64,000 nucleotides of DNA, taken from the NCBI GenBank assembly GCA_905250025.1, contig CAJNOJ010000117.1, forward strand, positions 62,001 to 126,000, given 5' to 3'. The position numbers and the translations under genes were made by a program. The first letter of the stretch is position 1; each line of letters starts with the position of its first letter. Shown piece by piece: positions 28,656 to 41,700 of this stretch. The notes under the pieces are model-generated. The model saw only the letters and a program-made list of their open reading frames with translations. It did no database searches and was not told where the DNA came from. The stretch is from Adineta ricciae. Lineage: Eukaryota; Rotifera; Eurotatoria; Adinetida; Adinetidae.

Positions 28656-31083
28656 GGATGGTTATTTGAAGAAGAAGAAGAGCGATTTGAATGGTGAAGA
28701 TCGAGAGAGAAGAGAAGGGAAGAAGTACCTGCTAGAGAAATGAATGATGACGATGACGTAAAGAGGAGAAAAGGAATTTCTTTTTTTGAACTAGTTGTGT
28801 GTTCCTGTTAGTCTAAGAGATCAGACAAATAAGTTCGGTTCAAAAGCTTGTCACTTTTTGCCCAAAAAAGATAGAGTTACGTTGACGTGCAAGACAAAGA
28901 ACATAAGTAGATTAGTTTGGCATATGATTTGAAGGGAAAATAAGTTGAGAATCACTTATAGATGTGATATGTTCATGAATATTTCCATGGTATAAATAGA
29001 ATATATATACACATGCGATTAGAATACTTTGTTGAAGAAAATGAAAAGAAAGTTTTTAAAACAGTTTTGAACAATCAGACGGTAGTCATAAAAAGACTGT
29101 TCTTTTGTCATGCAGAGAACTATGGCTTTCAAATGATAATAATAATATTGTCTATGATATAATAATAGAGTCAATTGAAAAAAATTTTCATTGTACCCAT
29201 ATTTTCAAAGATAGAGGAAAATTATTCCAGAAATAGAACATCCCACGAGCACTTTGCATTGTTTTTTTTCTTCAACTGATGGAAATCGTCACTTTCATGT
29301 GGAGTAATACGTTCCATCTTAAATAGAAATTCTTATGTGTTGCTACAAATAGAATTTTTTATTCCATGCGCTCGAAATTTTTCATTGATGCAAATATGTC
29401 AATCATCGATAAATGCATTGAAGTAACGCTTCGAGCGCTGTTATATCATTAAAAATATGGCATGAAAGTATAAATTATAACATATCACTGTAGATGAGAT
29501 TCTCAGAAATCTCTCTTTATATTATTAAATTATTAGTTTGGTCGATGAAAAACGTCAACTTCATCATAGCAGAGTACTTGACTAACTGTTACGTTTATTA
29601 GATAAGTACTTACTAATCAAAAGAGAAATACTCAGACAGTAACATTCATTCTATATGATTTATCGTCGAGAAAGTCGATGTTTTTTACTTTTCATTTAAT
29701 TATATAACAAGAACTCATTTTCCTTTCACTTTTATTAGTTCCTCAAGCAGCATCAAATGACAGTTGTCATGATTTTTCTATGACATATAAGAACATATGC
29801 ACTGCATGAAAATACTGACTGACTTATCTTCTTTTATGCATAAATGAAGACGAAAGTTTATCTGTGTACAATACTTTCCTAGATTCAAGGAAAAGATTGA
29901 AATCACTGAAGAAAATTGAGAGACGGGAGGATGTCTGTGTGAAACTTTCTTTCCAAATAGGCGAGTGTGATTCAGTCGCATGACAAAGAAGCATTTTGTC
30001 TATCTAGTGGGAAAATATCGTTTATACAGACATTATTTCAATGATCAAAAATAAAACTCAATCAGCAACTGTTCTTGGTCATGAAATAATAGCTCATACA
30101 ATTTTGAGGAATAGACTTTTTCGCTCTTCAATTGTTCTAACTAGATTTATGGATATACATTCAGCTCCAAAACAAATGAATGCAATATTTTTAAAACTTC
30201 GACTAAAAATAAACTCTTCTGATAGATTGTAACAGAAGCATTGAGTGCTGCTGTAAAATATGGTGCAAACTTGTCATTTTCACATTATGACGATTCAGAA
30301 ACAGATCATACGAGTGTCGTATATGGTTCACGAGAAGTCATTGCACTTTGGTAACGAATGTATGAACAATTTATGAAAGGTTTTCCGCCGAAAGTTCTTT
30401 TTGATCAACCATCGCATAGCACGTGCATTGATGAATTTCAAATATGAATGTTACAAGTTAAAAAGAATAGAATTCACATCATAATTGAGTACCAACTGCT
30501 CAAGTACTTTTCGTCTCAGTTAAATATACTCGATGACATTCGTTGCCTTTTCCTTTTTGTATGAACTTCTAAAGAAAAATTTCGATTCGATTGATCGAAT
30601 TGAATGTTTTCGAATATTTTATTGAAGTCATTTTTATTCATCTGTAAATTTCCTTGTACAAGACGCTTAATACTGCAGACAATTTTTCGTCAGAAAGGTA
30701 AACTGAGGTGATGTGCTGCCTACATCTGATTGATCATTGTAGATTTTGTTTTATATAATCTGAAAATTGAATCGAGACTAACTCATGAAAGCAATTTATC
30801 GATGTTGTTTTTCGACTCAATCAAATTCTTTTTGTATGATAGTCTTAGTCAATAGTGTAACATTCATGTGAACATGTTCTTCCGATGAAAGAAGAAAAAG
30901 AAACGAACTAATCGTTTGAGCCTATATTTATTTAATGAACGGGATGCGAAATCATCGCAATGTAATTCATTGTCTGTGGGATGTAAAGTCTTTTCGATGA
31001 CAACGAATGGCGATTACAGTATTTTTTCACCCTCATTCTTTGTTACATTCAATCAAAGTCATTCACTGTCCATCATATCGACA
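28656..31083. other. 2.4-kb intergenic stretch with a possible gene remnant
   Basis: The first 100 bp are GA-rich 5' flank of copy A and fall inside the high-identity tract shared with copy B. The rest is AT-rich. A protein-like stretch with stops at 30227-30447 is listed separately. Nothing else is supported. Confidence 0.5.
30227..30447 (+). pseudogene. Possible decayed coding fragment
   Basis: One frame reads ALSAAVKYGANLSFSHYDD, continues open to an in-frame TAA at 30352, then continues 31 codons (starting RMYEQFMKGFPPKVLF) to a TGA at 30446. Composition is protein-like and unlike the AT-rich surroundings. No start, splice chain or family can be assigned, so this may be a fragment of an inactivated gene or chance. 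Confidence 0.3.
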
Positions 31084-32792
31084 ATGAATGTGACATTATT
31101 ACTATTAACTTTAGTTTTCTCGTTGGTAAACGCAGATTGCGGAGGAGAATTCAAAATCATATGCTATTTTTCATCATGGACTGGTATTCATCCAGAAGCA
31201 AAGAATTGCACACATATTGTTTATACATTCGCTCGAGTTGAAGATGATAATACACTCACTGGTAAAGTAAACGATTCTGGATTGGGTGTTAACTATGGAA
31301 TTTTTTGTAGGTGTATGGAATAATCCATTGAAAGAGTTTAAGAATAATAAGGATCCGGATTTGAAAGTCATGTTGGCGGTCGGCGGACAAGATTATGTGA
31401 TTCGACGAGCAAATGAAATGATGTCGAAAGATGAATTTCGGCAAAAATTTGTTATTTCAACTACGAAATTATTGCGAACACATGAATTCGATGGAATTGA
31501 TTTGAATTTTGAACCAAGTGAAGCTTTAGGACCACCATCATCACCCAATCCACAAGTTATCGAAGATAAAAAACGATTTACCGTACTCTGTAAAGTAAGA
31601 GCGAAATCAAAACCAAACTACATTGTGAATTTTCCTATTAAATAGGATTTGCAAGAAGAATATGCCGAAGAAGCAGCAAGAACAGGTCGAACACGTTTAT
31701 TACTAACAATTACAATCTCCGGAGTGAAAAAACAACTTGAATCACGTTTTGAATTAGACGAACTTGCAAAGTCAGTTCTTATCTTCCGACGGTTTTTTGC
31801 ATATATATCGACACTCATAGATGTGCTGATTGGCTTAACGTTCAAACATATGATTATCGTGGTTCACGTGATAAAGTTGCTGAACATCATAGTGCATTGA
31901 TGCCGGCTGCTAGTGCTACAGATGAGGATAAAGATTTAAATCAAGTTCGATATATTTGTATTTCATAGATGATCCATCCCTAATATAAAATGTTCTTCAA
32001 TAGGATTCAGCGATAAAGTATATTGTCGGAACAGGAATTGAACCGTCAAAATTAACACTTGGATTACCAACGTTTGGAAAAAAATTTCGTTTAACAAGCG
32101 ATTTGCATGATCTTGGCAGTCCTGCGTCGAGTGTTGGCAGTGTTCCTTATACAGAAGTAAAACATTTTGATGGAAAATTTAATTGTATACTTGGATTTTT
32201 GTAGCTTTGTCGAAATACAAATTCTGGTTGGCAACGTGTTTTTCTCGATGATCGAAAAGTTCCAATCATGACTAAAGGTCCACTTTAATTCTTCCACAAA
32301 GATCGTTTCATTCTCTTTTATTATTACTTAGGTGATGAAGTCATTGGCTACGATGATCTTCAAAGTATGGAACTCAAGGTATGTATCAGAAAATGTCTTT
32401 CAAAGCTCTTTCTTATCCTTTACAAACAGATCAACTATGCCAAAGAACAACGTCTCGGTGGTATTGTAATCTTTCCCGTTAATTTCGACGATAGCGCTGG
32501 TCAATTATGTAATCATGGAAAATTTCCAATTGTTTCTCTCGTTAAAGAATTAACATCGAACTATACTGTTTCATGTGCACCATTAACAACACCACCATTG
32601 AATACAACAACCGCAGCACGGAATCGTACGAAAAACATCACACCGAAATGGAAAATACCTCGCACTGATTATTTCGGTCCTAACATAGGACCGTATCGAT
32701 ATCATCGCCGAGTAAACAATTCTGCTCGTATACTCAATTCAATCTATATAGTTCCATGTGTTTTATTTCAAATTTTCTTTCTTATTGTATAA
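31084..32792 (+). CDS. GH18 chitinase-like protein with altered catalytic motif
   Basis: Eight exons: 31084-31261, 31311-31594, 31646-31770, 31821-31944, 32004-32156, 32205-32277, 32332-32378, 32430-32792; 448 residues. Residues 1-17 are a signal peptide (MNVTLLLLTLVFSLVNA). A GH18 TIM barrel follows: KIICYFSSWTGIHPEAKNCT, LKVMLAVGG, FDGIDLNFEPS, WLNVQTYDYRGS, LTLGLPTFGKKF and GGIVIFPVNFDDSAGQLC. In the DxxDxDxE signature the acid Glu127 is present but the preceding Asp is Asn125. The C-terminus is Thr/Asn-rich and ends in a hydrophobic run (IYIVPCVLFQIFFLIV), as for a GPI-anchor signal. It may cut or bind chitin-type glycans at the cell surface. The start follows the signal peptide; an in-frame ATG upstream (30916) lacks one. 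Confidence 0.85.
32762..32767 (-). terminator. Poly(A) signal of the metalloprotease gene
   Basis: AATAAA on the minus strand, 61 nt past the metalloprotease stop and inside the last coding exon of the GH18 gene. If used, the two transcripts overlap antisense at their 3' ends. Confidence 0.4.
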
Positions 32793-32827
32793 ATTCTTTC
32801 TCTGAAAGCAAAACAAAATCGAACAAA

Positions 32828-35634
32828 TTAGTTTTTCTCATTTAAAATAATACGCATTTGTTCCTTATCTTCTTTTGATAAACACACATAATTTTCACCT
32901 CGCGTTTGAAAACAATATTCTCCTTTTGCACACGGATTATCCAAACACGTTCGTCGGTATTCACATAAAGTTCCATAATACAATTTCGATGACGAACATA
33001 AACATTGATATGTTCCATGTTCATTTTGAATACACGTACCATTATTTCGGCATAGTTTCCTTTCTTCACATTCTGATGTGATGTTACACAATGAACAATA
33101 CTTCGGACAAACTTCAGGAAAATATTTGCCTTGATGCATTGTGGAGTGTTCTGTACACCAGTTTTTGACGTTCTTCTTTAGTTTGGAGTAAACTTTAACG
33201 AGTTGAGAACAGTCCGCAAAGTCGATGCATGTGTATTTGTCGAATGTTTTAGGTTTAATATATTTTCGTGGTTTGGGTGTGGTCACTTTCGGTTTTTTTG
33301 TTGTAGCAGTTTTCTTTTTAGTCAAGACTTTCTTCAATGTCTAAATGGAAATTTCCTATCAATTGAATTGTTCAGAAGACAAGGAACCTACAGTTGTTTC
33401 TGGAGTTGTCGTTGTTGTCGTAGATTTAGGTGGTGAAGGTAGATGAGGACATTGACCGCAAGTATAAGGACATAGTTCCGTAATCGGTACCCCATTAATA
33501 CGCATATATTGTTTGTCACAATATTCAGCAAACATTGGACATCGAGTATGATGATCTCCACATTCAGGAATTAGATGTCTAAACACGAACAACTGTGTTT
33601 TTAATAATCATCGTTTTGACTCATTACTTTTTGCATTCTTCACAACACAGTCGACGAAAAGGAAAAGTCGAATCGTAGCATAAATGGGTTACATTCAATC
33701 CACGTGATCGAAGGAGATCTAACGCGTCAGTACACAACATATTCCCCGATGTGTATTTATCCATTAGATTCAACATCGGTATTGGTACGAACAAATCTCC
33801 ATAAGGACATTGAGCTAAATCGGTTTCGTTCATTGTCTGATTAGTTGATACACATTGTTTTTGATAGCAGACTTGATTTTCACCACACGAAGTTCCTAAA
33901 ATAAAACGAAAGATGTCTATATGAAATAAGAAGGTCAATCAAACCATCGAAGGCACCATCTTGCCAATACATAAAATTGTCTTTCGGTTCTTTGAAACAT
34001 CGCAATTGATTGCAGAGATTTGGTTCATATAATGAGTGATTTTTACTAGCGTATGTGACTGAAATAAATGGAATAGCCTTTAATCCATACTGTAATTGAC
34101 ATTGTTGATGAACATTCACGATTTGACCTAGATTTGTCGAGATAATTTCTCGTAATTTGTCTAATTTTGTGTCATTTCTTGTGCTAATTATAGAATTCTT
34201 CCAGCATGTTGTACTCGTGTTATCGGCAAAACGATTCAATTGAGCAATGGAACATTCGGAAAAATTCGGTAATTGACGACGATCGGCTGAGTTCATGTTT
34301 TTCGGCGACATGATATATCGAAATTGTGGATCATTACATGTATTTTCGATTTCATCATGATCCAAACCTAAATTATGTCCCAGTTCATGTGTTACTGTGA
34401 TAATCACCGAAAACGAATTCAGATCGTCTTGAACAATCGAATATTTATATAAAGGTAAACACGCCCCTAACACATAAGCAGAACCAGCACCATCAATGAG
34501 ATCCGCACGAGTAAAAGTCATGATATGATCAGCTTCATTTGTGAAGAATCGCTTATCAAATTTATCAGTTGTGTAAGCTTTGTGCAATGATTTCAAAAGA
34601 TCCATACTAATATTTGGTCGCATATGAATGTCATTCGGTGCTTTTCGATAGGCATTCGTAAGTGAGGAAATGTTTTTGAATGATTCCCATGGAAGACGAT
34701 GTTTGTCAGTAGCGAAGATAATCTTATTCAAACGAATATGAACATCAAGTGTTTCGTAAATTAAGGATTGCCGATAAAGTTGTTCAACACTCATGAATAT
34801 ATGAATGTAATACAATTTCAGAATTTCAATTGTTTCAAGTTCTGTTTTGTTTAATAAAGCTCGGAGATCGTTGGTGATTAAACTATCGATAACCGCGATA
34901 ATTTCCAAATAGATATGACGGGTTTTTTCAGGTATCGGTCGTGGTGTTGTCGTTTCCATTGTCATGTTGATGAACAGTTCTGTATCGTTCTCAGCAGACG
35001 GTATAGTTATGTTTTCAATTGCGTCAGGCATTGTTATCGCTGGCAAGGTAGATGCATCCGTAAACTCAGATGCTGGCAGGCGAGTTTGTTCGGTTTCCGA
35101 TTCAGTCGTTATTGTTACTTCAGTTTCGTTGGTATCATCAACTTCACGACGTCTACGAGAATTATTCCATTCAATTGTAATGTATGCATGGTTAATAATG
35201 GAATTTTTGGTGCGAATTATATAGGGATCTGTTAAGGATCGTTTACTTCTGGTTTGTTCTGGTGCTATCGATGGAGCAATGTCATAGATAGAACCGCTTG
35301 ATGTTTGAATCATAGCATACAGAAGATTGGGATTGGAAGTAGCACTATCAGTTACACTGGCGAAACCGATAGCGATTCCGTCGGACTCTATATGAAACGT
35401 TTGAAGTGAAGATGGATGAGATGAATTTAAGATCATCGGATTTTGATCATCATCAAGAATAATAACTGATGGAGCATGTCGATTTTCACTCGATTTGGCT
35501 GTTTGAATAAATCGAAACTGATTACTAATACCATCAATACTTAATGTTAGATCGAAGAATGGTAGTGGTGCTGGATTCGTTGAAACCATCAAATTCAAAT
35601 TGATCAATATCAGCAGAAATCGTATCAAGGCCAT
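32828..35634 (-). CDS. Secreted ADAMTS-like zinc metalloprotease with ShK and EGF modules
   Basis: Four exons: 35634-33945, 33895-33628, 33578-33392, 33340-32828; 885 residues. The order is: signal peptide (MALIRFLLILINLNLMVSTN); prodomain with the furin-type site TRSKR and a second basic cluster SRRRR; Thr-rich linker; reprolysin domain starting HIYLEIIAVID, with zinc site HELGHNLGLDHD and Met-turn YIMSP. A Cys-rich region follows (QQCQLQYG, NQLRCF, DGTSCGENQVCYQKQCVS), as in ADAMTS proteins. Then come a six-Cys ShK-like module (CGDHHTRCPMFAEYC to CPYTCGQC), a basic Thr/Lys linker, a second ShK-like module (CIDFADCSQLV to CPKYCSLC), one EGF repeat (CEERKLCRNNGTCIQNEHG) and a partial EGF. Thrombospondin repeats, diagnostic for ADAMTS, are absent. 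It likely processes extracellular matrix or surface proteins. Confidence 0.85.
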
Positions 35635-36021
35635 GATATTCGTTTTCTAACAATAGAATAGAAATATATGTGGATTTATATACAATAATAATACTTACAT
35701 AAGACAACACTCTTTTCCTTCAATTACCATTTTTCTTTCCTATATGTATCATCAGGTGTTGACATTTTTGACGTTTGCTGAAGATCGATATCTCATGCAT
35801 TAGACTTTGTCATCAGCATATATATTTTTATCCTTATCACATGCAAGTATATATATATATATATATCAAGTCCAATGATGCAACCTGATTAACTAATGTC
35901 AAAGACATTTTTCTTTTTCTGCTATTTTATTATATAAAAAAACAATATATTTCAACATATAACTGCATTTACACGTTGTCCTTTTCTCCTGCTATTCATA
36001 TATATATACACGGATTCTTTA
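35635..36021. other. Short intergenic region with TA repeat
   Basis: Promoter side of the metalloprotease gene and 3' flank of four-TM copy B. Contains a TA run at 35848-35866. Confidence 0.5.
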
Positions 36022-36887
36022 TTAACTACGACGGTATATGTGATCACTTGCATAAATATTCACATCTTTCGTCAAACATTGAACAATCACAATTCCGATT
36101 ATCTAATCAATCAAACAAACAATAGCATAACATTCTTTTACTCGATCGCTTCCTGTTTGACTTACCCATGTTAAACTCATAAATAATGACAAACCACCAT
36201 TCATTCCCAACATAAACTTCGCTTCCATATACTAAAATGTACAACAACAACAACAAATCATCATCTTCCTCTTCCACCACTTCGTTACTTACGCTTCCAT
36301 CAACCACTGTCGAGTTTCTCATCTCTTCAATATATCCATTCACGTGTGCTACAATAACCACAACATATCTCACATTACTCAACAAATCACAGTCACTTTT
36401 CATACATGAGAACACCATTCCAACCACACCACTCACTATTCCACCCGTCATCACCACCAAAAGACACACTGCAAACTACAAACAAATGCGTCAGTCAATC
36501 ACCCGAAACATTCTCTCCACTTACTGCTCGTAGTAACAACAATCGAAGAGTGAAGAAAGCCACGAGACCCAGAATACTCATGAAAATACCTGCAGATCCG
36601 ATGAGAACAAGAACAATACCGAAAACAAGTTCACGATGATAGACTTCATCGAAGAATGGCAGATTAACTGTTTCGACATGTCGACTAGTGAGATGCCATG
36701 CACCGAGTACAATGAATGCAACAGATTCGATGACGAGAAGAAAAACGAAGAGAAGGGAAATGAGGATGATACACCAATGTAATGGTCGTTGTTGAACACT
36801 TGTTTTTGGTGTGTATTGGTAGGAATATGGGTAATCAGTAGGATGTTGTTGTTGATGTAGTGAATGATCGTGATTGTGATAGAGCAT
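36022..36887 (-). CDS. Four-TM membrane protein, paralog copy B (230 aa)
   Basis: Minus strand exons 36887-36525, 36475-36293, 36231-36166 and 36102-36022, with the same intron positions and phases as copy A. Exons 1-3 differ from A at only three residues that I can find (VVLGT to IVLGA, and YVVII to YVVVI). Exon 4 is clearly diverged: IIGIVIVQCLTKDVNIYASD against IMGIVVVRCLTGDENVNAND. The four hydrophobic segments and the His/Gln-rich N-terminus are kept, so both copies look functional. The GH18 and metalloprotease genes lie between the two copies. No family name can be given. Confidence 0.7.
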
Positions 36888-38771
36888 GGATGGTTATTTG
36901 AAGAAGAAGAAGAGCGATTTGAATGGTGAAGATCGAAAGAGAAGAGAAGAGAAGAGAAAAGGAGAGAAGTACCTGCTAGAGAAATGAATAATGACGATGA
37001 TGTAAAAGGGAGAGGAAGAGAAGCCGCCAGGGAAAATAGTTTCTTCTTTTGTGTTTATTGTATATTTCTGTCAATCTAGGAAGTCAGATAAAGAAGTCTG
37101 GTCGAATAGCTTTTTATTGCTAGCTGAAATAAAACACAAGTAGAAAATGTAAGAACAAAGACACGGATATATTCTATTTTAAGTAAATTAATGCGTCATT
37201 TTGAGAAAGAGATCATGCATGATAATCGTGTAGGTATTGAATGTATAGGCAGACATCGTAAATGAAGTGTAAACAACAAACATGTAAGTATACTTCTCTC
37301 AATGCCCATTGAAAAGCTGTCCGAAGCGTGCTTTCTATGATAACATGCATTCCTTCAATTTTTGTAAAAAGAAATTTTTTTTACAATAAAGAAATTAAAA
37401 ATAACATCATTGAGTTGTCAATGTAGCAGAGGAAAAGTAGCGAAAGAAGAAACACTCAAGGATGCACATCGCATCTTGAATGGCATAAAATAAATTAACT
37501 CATCGAGCTCTTTGCAAATTAAAAAGATTGAGTTGAATTGTTTGCGTTTTGAACTTTTGCTTTCATTAATTGAAGATCAGACATGAATGTTGCACTTCAC
37601 AATTCCGATGAACGACATTTTTCTGCATATTGCTTTGTGTATCGTAGTGGAAACGTTCGATTTATTGCTTTTCAAAACAAAGATTATAACCAGAGCAAAG
37701 GCACTGATACATTATCTCACAGATCTTCAAATAATCTTTCAGACTTCGATTTATCTAACTAAACTTCCTTGTTGAATAACTCTCGACATAATTTACATAC
37801 AAAATTAATTCCACAGTTCAGACTCGATTAAATAATGTCTATGCTATCTCAACTCAAATTATCGATCTATATACAATGGAGGTCAAGAGGACTCAAAACT
37901 AATATTTAAACTCGCAATAACAATATTAAAATATTCCATTGACAAAAAAATTCTCCGACCTTGCTTCCTTCATGTTTATAAGCTGTCTTTGATTATTCTC
38001 CGAGTAAAGACGCGACAAATCTTTGCTTTGTCGAGCATTTGTTAACTACAGTCGTCAAAACAGTGTCTAGTATTACGTGAGATATACGGTCAGCCTGCTG
38101 TGACTATGTATGATTTGTCACGAACAGTTAATAAAACGTCTGTAGCATTAGTTGAACAAATAAGTCATGAAAAAGAAAACGAAGAATTACTCTTTTTTAT
38201 ATTTGCCTATTGGTTCCGTTGTTGATTTTCTCTGATGTGTCACAAATAAAACACATCGTTGATGTTTCATTATATCAAATTCACAGCATCGATAGATTAT
38301 GAACTTTTGTTTTATCTGAATCTACTATATGCCTCCGATCCTTGAGGATTTCTTTCCAGGAAATCGTTCTTCCAAAAGCACCATATGTCTTCAATGGGAA
38401 AGGAAATTAATCAATTCAAATAATCTCTTATATCCTTAGCAGTAAATGAGATACTACAAAAGTTCACATCCTTCCTAGAGATTCGATAGACTATTATTAA
38501 GAAGGTGAGTAGAGTTGCAATAAAAACTGTTCAATACAAATACGATAAAAAAAAAGAAAACAAGACAGTGGTAATCACAAAGATTTGCACAACTCTAATG
38601 TCAAGAGAATTCTTACAATAAAATGATCACAAGAAGGAACAAACAGTCTAAAATAGAAATATTTTCAATAAAAAAATGAGAAGATCATCACACAAGAGCA
38701 CAGAGAGAAAGATATGAGTTTATATATACATAAACTGCAAGTCTGATTGCAATTTCCATGAGAAACATATT
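36888..38771. other. 1.9-kb intergenic region, no gene recognised
   Basis: The first roughly 100 bp belong to the high-identity tract shared with copy A, then a diverged but still alignable stretch (to about 37110). The remainder is AT-rich with no supported ORF. Confidence 0.5.
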
Positions 38772-41700
38772 CTATTTGTCGTGATAAATAGTGTAAACTA
38801 TGACAAAAATAAACCATATTACTGAAGATGGATATTGCTTTGAAACACTGTTATGATAGAGAAGACTTGTATCGGGATTATAGACTAAAGGTAAGATAGA
38901 CATAAGGTTTACTTGAGATGAAGAAGTTTTACTTACGAATTAATAAACGCCCGTCACTGTCTAGAATGATCAAAGAGATTTGAAATATGAATGAGAGGAA
39001 AAGTACTTTCTGAACTTACCAAATCGAAATTCTTTTTCTGGTGACGAATATTTGCCTTCGCCACCAAGTGACCAAGCTTGCACTCGTAATTTATAATTTC
39101 GATTGACATATAAATTATCAATAATTACTTTATACCGTGATCCATCGACATAGTAAATCGACGCATTACGAATCGTTTGATAGTGTTCCCAAACTTTGAC
39201 CTATAGAAAAGCAATTTGTCCTTTCGACTATGAAAAGTCAATCTCAATAAAGTTCTTCGTACCATATAACCTTCCAAAGGTTCTTCATCTGACGAAGTAA
39301 ATATTCCTCGCCATTCGACTTCAAGTTTATACATATAAACATTACCAAACAATCGTACACGCTGGTCTTTCGCACGTCGAGGTTGTCGAATGGAGATGTA
39401 TTGTGGCGGCAATAATGGTGGTAAACGAAATGTTCGATGGGAATATATACTACTTTCGGGACTATCACCAAATTGAGTATAGACAGAGACACGGACGTTA
39501 TACTCGACATTCGATTCAAGACCGATAATAGTCGCACGAGAACGCTGACCAGGAAAACGACGTTCCCAATAATTCTCAAGTTCATCAAGACCAACACGCC
39601 AATAGCGTACGTTGTAACCTGCGAGAAAAGAAGAAGTCAAATAATTTAGGTAAAGAAAAGTTCTAATGTTATGTATTCAAATATCATTACCGAGTAAACG
39701 ACCTCGTAGGACTTTGTAATCATTCTCATCGACCATATCCCAAGTGACAGTCATTGCTGTACTATTGTATGGATTGCATTTGACATTGAGTACTTGACGT
39801 GACGGACGATCTTCAGCAGATCGAATCGTTACATTAGGAGATATGGGACCTTCGCCGAGAGCATTCACAGCAGAAATACGAACATTGTATGGAAAATAGT
39901 ACAATTTATCAGACCTATTTAGAGAAAAAGGCAGAGAAAGAAGGTTCAGAGAATGGATTGTAGAGCAATTTCTCTCACAGATGAGTAATAAAAAAGTTTC
40001 GAAGTGGATCAAGCACTGTATACACTTGTTGTCGATTTTCTCCTTGCTTTTGTGCGTAAATTCGATATGTCAGATTAGGTCCATTCCAAAAATCCATTGG
40101 CAATGGCTCCCAAGTAACGCGTAAATCACCAATTTTACCTCCACCACCACCCAATCCAACAGGTGCCAAACCAGGAATATCCGGCTGAGTGACACACGGT
40201 GATGAAATTTCTGATAGTTCACCCGAACCATAGATATTCGTGCCAAAGATACGAAAACGATAGTCTGTGAATGCTGACAAGCCAGTCAATGTCATTGACA
40301 TATACTTGGTTGCAGTTAACGGTATACTAAAATTTCCATGAAATACCCACCAAGATCGACGATTCGACAAAGATTCGATGGTATAGTGCAAAATCGGTGC
40401 ACCATGTTCATTGCCGACAACCCAAGATAGTGTTACTTGTCGTTGAAATGGTTGACTACAACGAACTCCAGCTATGGGGCCAGGTGGTCCGAAGACATTC
40501 AATTGATAGGACGAACTTTGTTCATCTACAGTTGTTTGTGCTACACATGTGTAACGACCAGCATTACTATATTGAGCTTGGACAACACGTAAATCACCAG
40601 GACGATCAGGATTATCTTGTCGAAAGCGTTTATTATCAATAGTTAAAATTTCATTATTAAAACGCCAATAATACGTTAAATCCATTTGGTTCATTGAGCG
40701 AGCCTCGCATGGGATGATGATTGTTTGATTAAGTATCACATCTCGTCCACCTGGCGTCGAGATGATCGTTGTACCCTCAGGCATTACATAAACATACGTA
40801 CTCTGTTGTGCAACACCATATATGTTTGTTGCCATACAGGTATAATTACCTAAAATACACACAGACATATGACAGAACAAGAAAAGAAGTAAACTTATAT
40901 AATCATATTCAAAATTGAGTTTTGCTCATAAAAGTCGATTGACGAAACAAAGGATTATAAAAACTTATCTGTCTCGATGCGAACATCTTACCGGCATCCA
41001 TTAATTGAACATTTGTAATCACTAAATTTCCATTTGGAAACACTTGAGCATTACTTCCAAGATTCAATGGCATAGTATCTTTATACCATTGTACTTGTGG
41101 TTGAGGTGCACCTTCTGGATGACAAATAATAGTTACGAGACCACCAACATTCGATCGTAATGTTGACAACATGGTATGTTTACCGAATGTCGGCGCCAAT
41201 GTGATAACACGAACTTCGGCTGCACTGAAACGTTGAATATTATTTTGAGTATTTGTTGCTGCACATTGATAAATTCCGTTATCGAAGGGTTGAACATTTG
41301 AGATGATTAAAATATTATTACTTATTGTTAGTCGCTGTTGTTGAACGAAGGTTAGTCGTTCCCAGAAGATTTCAGTTCCATTGATAAACCATGAATAACG
41401 TAAGAGTTCCATTTCATTTGTATACGCTTCGCAATAGAATTGTAAAACTGTTCCCACGTCAAGAATTTGATCTTCGAGTGGCACGACAAATACCGGATCG
41501 ATTTGGATTTGTAAAGAAACAGATTGAAAAATAACAGCTCGTGTATTCGAAACTTCACAACGATATAGACCCATATCATCACGCTGTAAGTTCGGAATAA
41601 TCAGTTCGCGATTGAAATTATTCAAGATTATTTTCGATTGTAATGGAAAAATATTTCCAGCTTCATCTTCGCGAAACCAACGATAAGTCGGAACGGGGTA

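Noticed and set aside
30916..31083. Upstream in-frame start for the GH18 protein
   Set aside because: It would bury the signal peptide that begins at 31084.
31286..31310. A 25-nt intron in the GH18 gene
   Set aside because: A better donor, G|GTAAAG at 31262, gives a normal 49-nt intron in the same phase.
39990..40010. Alternative donor in contactin exon 10 after the RQQV codons
   Set aside because: It would delete about 15 residues and leave the second FN3 domain too short between its strands.
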